A stretch of DNA of 64,000 bases from Mangrovimicrobium sp048323675 (GTDB taxonomy: Bacteria > Pseudomonadota > Gammaproteobacteria > Pseudomonadales > Halieaceae). Location of the stretch: assembly GCF_048323675.1 (NCBI RefSeq), contig NZ_JBLWFK010000006.1:186001-250000 (forward strand), read 5' to 3'. Shown in pieces: positions 61,119 through 64,000 of the stretch. How positions within the stretch are numbered: position 1 is the stretch's first letter; every line of letters starts with the position of its first letter. The notes under the pieces were generated by a model, which was given only the letters and a program-made list of their open reading frames with translations, was not told the origin of the DNA and did no database searches. Position numbers and translations under genes: made by a program.

Positions 61119-62702
61119 ATGCGGGTCGATTTAATGCCAGTTCATTGGCAGCGAACGCGAAAGGTAATCAAGTCCATTGGATCAGCTGTAGTACTCGCAG
61201 CAATTTCGTTTCAGGTTTCCAGTGTCAATGCGGCAGTGGATCACGAGTATGATTTCGAATCGGGAAGTTTCGACGCGAACTGTTCTGGTAACTGTCCAAT
61301 CGTTGCAAACGATTACTCCCGCAGCGGCCGTTACTCCATGAAGTCGACCATCTCGAATAATAGTTCCAACACCAAGTCCACGATGGCGACTGTCCCGGGG
61401 CGCGACAAGTTCATGGAATTCGAGCGCGACTACTGGATCGGCTTCAGCGCCTATCTGCCGCGCGGGTGGGAGGTTCCCGGCAAAATGGAGGCGATTGCCA
61501 CTATTCATCGCAAGCCCGACAGCGGAGAAAAGGACTACGCCCTGTTCGCCCTATACACCGGCAGCGGTGAGTGGGAAGTCGAAAGCAGGGCTAACGGCAT
61601 ATCCACCAAGCAGTGGACCCTGAACAGCGTCTATGAGGATGTTGGTCGCTGGAGCGACTTTGTCATCCATTACAAGCCCTCCTACCAGTCCTCTGGGATT
61701 CTTGAAGTGTGGAAGGATGGCGCCCTGGTAGCGAAACGCACTGGAGCCAACACCGAAAGGGATAATACCGGACCCTATCTGCGACTGGGTCTCTATAAAG
61801 GACGCTACGACGCACCGGCTAAAACCGTCTACCACGATGACCTTCGCATTGCCTCCGGCCCCTATGCGTCCTATGCGGACGTCGCGCCCGACGGATCATC
61901 TGGCGGTAGTGACAACACCTCCGGCAGTGGCAGTGGCAGTGGCAGCGGCTCCGGTAGCGACAGCACCTCCGGCAGTGGCAGCGGCTCCGGTAGCGACAGC
62001 ACCTCCGGTAGTGGCAACACTTCGGGCGGCACTGGCTCCGCAGAGGAAACGCACACCTTTGAAGGGGGACAACTCGGCGACCTTGACTGCAGCGGCAACT
62101 GCCCACAGGTCAGCACCCGCTATTCACGCAGTGGCAACTACGCGATGGTGTCGACCATTACCAATAACAGTCCCAACACCAAACGCACCGAAGTGACAAT
62201 TCGCGGTGCCAAGAAAAAAATGGAATTTGAACGCGACTACTGGATGGGCTTCAGCATTTTCCTGCCCCCGGGCTGGGAAGTGCCGAACAAAATGCAACTC
62301 GTATACCAGATTCACCGCACCAATGACCCCGGTGAAACCGGCGGTCAGCCCCCCTTCGCCATCTATACCGGCACTGGCAACTGGCGCATTACCAGCCAGG
62401 CAGGTAGCGTCAAACAGGTCTGGGATCTGAACTCTGTCATGCAGGATGTTGGGCGCTGGGTCGACTGGGTAGTCCATTACAGGCCCAGCAAAGGCAATTC
62501 CGGGATCGTCGAGGTGTGGAAAGACGGTAAGCTGGTGGCGAGCCGCCGGGGACAGACCACCGAGAACGACCAGATAGGCCCCTACTCCAAGTGGGGTATC
62601 TACAAGGGAGCGTATGACTTCGCGCCCATTACTGTCTACCACGACGATATCCGCGTTTCCTCCGGGTCTGGAGCCGGTTACCAGGACGTCGCCCCCCGCT
62701 GA
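61119..62702 (+). CDS. Secreted two-domain jelly-roll polysaccharide-lyase-like protein (lyase 2)
   Basis: 527 residues and a close tandem copy of lyase 1: signal peptide (about 1-38, cleaved at VNA), N-domain (about 40-257), Ser/Gly-rich linker (258-306) and C-domain (309-527). Long stretches of DNA are nearly identical to the neighbour. The C-domain keeps KRTE (R356, E358), QIH (Q397, H399) and Y495. The N-domain has KSTM and TIH in these places and keeps Y226. AGAGG precedes the ATG. A sigma-54-like promoter and GlrR-like sites lie upstream. Most of the differences from lyase 1 are in leader and linker. Confidence 0.82.
   Translation: MRVDLMPVHWQRTRKVIKSIGSAVVLAAISFQVSSVNAAVDHEYDFESGSFDANCSGNCPIVANDYSRSGRYSMKSTISNNSSNTKSTMATVPGRDKFMEFERDYWIGFSAYLPRGWEVPGKMEAIATIHRKPDSGEKDYALFALYTGSGEWEVESRANGISTKQWTLNSVYEDVGRWSDFVIHYKPSYQSSGILEVWKDGALVAKRTGANTERDNTGPYLRLGLYKGRYDAPAKTVYHDDLRIASGPYASYADVAPDGSSGGSDNTSGSGSGSGSGSGSDSTSGSGSGSGSDSTSGSGNTSGGTGSAEETHTFEGGQLGDLDCSGNCPQVSTRYSRSGNYAMVSTITNNSPNTKRTEVTIRGAKKKMEFERDYWMGFSIFLPPGWEVPNKMQLVYQIHRTNDPGETGGQPPFAIYTGTGNWRITSQAGSVKQVWDLNSVMQDVGRWVDWVVHYRPSKGNSGIVEVWKDGKLVASRRGQTTENDQIGPYSKWGIYKGAYDFAPITVYHDDIRVSSGSGAGYQDVAPR
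61900..62040. repeat. Low-complexity linker-coding repeat
   Basis: Reiterated GGCAGTGGCAGT and AGCACCTCCGG units encode the Gly/Ser/Thr/Asp linker of lyase 2. The equivalent tract in lyase 1 (59920-60070) differs in length and order, so copy number has changed since duplication. It is coding DNA, not an independent repeat. Confidence 0.75.
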
Positions 62703-62718
62703 TAATGCAGCTCAATAA

Positions 62719-62758
62719 ATATCAATCCACGATCATTGCTGATCGTGGATTGATATTC
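62719..62758 (+). terminator. 18-bp perfect inverted repeat after lyase gene 2
   Basis: AATATCAATCCACGATCA pairs perfectly with its complement across a TTGC loop, 16 bp after the stop. It is the same palindrome as after lyase 1 but symmetrised further, and without a T-run. Probable terminator on either strand. Confidence 0.75.
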
Positions 62759-62968
62759 CGCCCAAAATGAACCAATACAACTTTCTCGTCGATCCATCCA
62801 GTTGCCATCTGGCGACACTCTAACTGCATGAATTTAAATTGATTTTTGCGGAACACTATCATTCCTGTCTGCCAGCACCGACTAGAGCAAGCAATAAGCA
62901 TCCGATTTAGGCCAAAATTTCTCAGATTAAACTTATAACGATTTGTTTTATATGAATATTTTTTTATC

Positions 62969-62984
62969 TGGCACGAGTTTGGCT
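62969..62984 (+). promoter_or_regulatory. Sigma-54-like promoter of lyase gene 3
   Basis: TGGCAC-gagtt-TGGCT matches the TGGCAC-N5-TTGCW consensus at 10 of 11 bases with correct GG-N10-GC spacing, 97 bp before the ATG. A TGTC-N10-GACT site lies 86 bp upstream. Confidence 0.65.
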
Positions 62985-63080
62985 TAGGAGAGTCAGACGC
63001 CACATTCGGGCCCGGTAGTTTGATCTCGCGTGGCAACCCCGTAATCACATCATGTATTTGTCTTATACGAGGAACTACGC

Positions 63081-63845
63081 ATGATTTTGGCATTACCATC
63101 GGCTATTTACCGTAAACTGAGCGTTCTAACCGCATCTCTCGTAATGGCAACTCTAACCCTGCAGTCAAACTCTGCCGCAGCCGCGGTGGATTATGAACAC
63201 AACTTCAACTCAGGAAAGTTCTCCATGACCTGCAGCGGCAACTGTCCCAAGGTCAGCAGCCGCTATTCTCGTCGAGGAGGCTACGCCATGGAGTCCACCA
63301 TCAGTAATTCGAGCAGCAATAAAAAGCGTACCGAAGCCATCCTCCCCGGTAAAATTGGCAAAATGCAGTTCGGCCGCGATTACTGGATCGGCTTCAGCAT
63401 CTACCTGCCTGCCGGCTGGACAGTTCCAAACAAAATGGAAATTCTTGCACAAATCCACCGCACCCCAGACAAGGGCGAGGCCGGTGGCCAACCACCAGTC
63501 GCGATTTACTCCGGCTCGGGAGAATGGAAAGTTACCAGCCAGGAATGGGGTGGCAAGCAGGATTGGCTGTTGAATAGTGTCTACGAAGATGTCGGCCGCT
63601 GGACCGACTTTGTGATTCACTATCGCCCCTCCTACACTTCAAACGGCATTCTGGAAGTCTGGAAAGACGGCGCCCTGGTTGCAAAGCGCAGCGGAGCGAA
63701 CACTGCGAAAGACGCTATCGGTCCGTACTTTAAGATGGGTATCTACAAGGGAACCTACAGCGCCCCTACCAAGACCGTTTACCACGACGAACTGCGTATT
63801 GCGTCCGGGCCCTACGCCAGTTATGCAGACGTAGCTCCTCGGTAG
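63081..63845 (+). CDS. Secreted single-domain jelly-roll polysaccharide-lyase-like protein (lyase 3)
   Basis: 254 residues: signal peptide (about 1-34, ending SAAAA), then one lyase-like domain (36-254). It has the CSGNCP pair (C51, C55), KRTE (R83, E85), QIH (Q124, H126) and GPYFKMGIYKG (Y222), the last close to the YFKAGVYNQ motif of alginate lyases. Its first half resembles the C-domains of lyases 1 and 2 (QIHRTPD, GGQPP). Its second half resembles their N-domains (LNSVYEDVGRW, GILEVWKDGALVAKR, IASGPYASYADV). GAGGA precedes the ATG. Confidence 0.83.
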   Translation: MILALPSAIYRKLSVLTASLVMATLTLQSNSAAAAVDYEHNFNSGKFSMTCSGNCPKVSSRYSRRGGYAMESTISNSSSNKKRTEAILPGKIGKMQFGRDYWIGFSIYLPAGWTVPNKMEILAQIHRTPDKGEAGGQPPVAIYSGSGEWKVTSQEWGGKQDWLLNSVYEDVGRWTDFVIHYRPSYTSNGILEVWKDGALVAKRSGANTAKDAIGPYFKMGIYKGTYSAPTKTVYHDELRIASGPYASYADVAPR

Positions 63846-63863
63846 TAGGCACTAACTTTCACA

Positions 63864-63896
63864 AATGCCTGCTTTTTCTATCAGAAAGCAGGCATT
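63864..63896 (+). terminator. Terminator of lyase gene 3
   Basis: Perfect 12-bp stem AATGCCTGCTTT / AAAGCAGGCATT with a 9-nt loop, 18 bp after the stop; little U-tract. No gene is visible in the remaining 104 bp of the window. Confidence 0.7.
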
Positions 63897-64000
63897 CACC
63901 TCCTCAGTAATTTTTGCTGCAGTTCGCAAGCGCACGGGGCTTAGCCTACCCCGTCGACCCCTGCCCCCTGGAATTCTTCAGAATCGAATCCTCCTTTCAT

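Larger units (their letters stand above)
62703..63080. promoter_or_regulatory. 378-bp intergenic region between lyase genes 2 and 3
   Basis: After the terminator there is a block (GTTGCCATCTGG-x-GACA, 62802-62818) repeated from the same distance behind lyase 1. Next come TGTC-N10-GACT (62866-62883), AT-rich DNA and a sigma-54-like promoter (62969-62984). No gene is visible. Confidence 0.6.

Noticed and set aside
59920..62040. VNTR or CRISPR-like repeat in the lyase genes
   Set aside because: The repeats are in frame and encode Ser/Gly/Thr linkers between two folded domains; there are no spacers of regular length.

Overview
The window looks like chromosomal DNA of a GC-rich marine-type gammaproteobacterium, probably of the Cellvibrionales (Halieaceae/Spongiibacteraceae-like). 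Evidence is the gene content: indolepyruvate oxidoreductase, LLM oxidoreductase, N-acyl-D-amino-acid deacylase, PHA phasins with a PhaD-type regulator, SelO, NhaA, PilU, Lon and an IPTL-CTERM protein. The lineage is inferred from this mix; no rRNA is present. One tRNA-Val(GAC) is encoded.

Region 1 (1-31 kb) is ordinary, dense and GC-rich. A leucine-dehydrogenase-like gene and an indolepyruvate:ferredoxin oxidoreductase are divergent from an Lrp/AsnC regulator, which looks like an amino-acid catabolic unit. Next come two YbjQ-domain genes with an M48 protease, a DUF3667 protein, avtA, an AsmA-like protein, a ferritin-like protein, DUF1330, an LLM oxidoreductase, a D-aminoacylase-type amidohydrolase, selO and a DUF1508 gene. 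These are followed by a one-chain PyrD-PyrK fusion, nhaA, a Kbp-like LysM protein, a CMD protein, an outer-membrane barrel, tRNA-Val and a fructosamine-kinase-like gene. A four-gene minus-strand glycan-transfer operon (GT-C, GtrA, GtrB-like GT2, large membrane protein) and a secreted methyltransferase-like protein close the region.

Region 2 (31-47 kb) starts with an apparent unannotated structured RNA with its own promoter and terminator. Then come two histone-tailed phasins and a PhaD-like TetR regulator, with a 53-bp tandem repeat between the phasins. Further genes are a methyltransferase, a Prx5 peroxiredoxin, a DASS transporter and moaA, then a MoxR/VWA/zinc-ribbon/DUF1631/PilZ run, pilU, lon and a class Ic aminotransferase.

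Region 3 (47-64 kb) is visibly less GC-rich and reads as an accessory polysaccharide island. It holds a GlrK-QseG-GlrR-type sigma-54 signalling operon, then GT4, a GDP-mannose 6-dehydrogenase (AlgD type) and heparinase II/III. A methyltransferase, a FemAB/BioF2-like acyltransferase and an IPTL-CTERM surface protein follow. Last come three tandem secreted proteins built from five copies of a jelly-roll polysaccharide-lyase-like domain.

The intergenic DNA before lyase genes 2 and 3 has sigma-54-like promoters (TGGCAC-N5-xxGCT) preceded by TGTC-N10-GACA-like sites, the form of the E. coli GlrR operator. Lyase gene 1 instead has a perfect TGTGA-N6-TCACA CRP/Vfr-type site. The working model is a uronate-containing exopolysaccharide made, processed and remodelled by one locus, with lyase synthesis under envelope-signal (GlrKR/sigma-54) and carbon-status (CRP) control. 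This is the most interesting system in the window.
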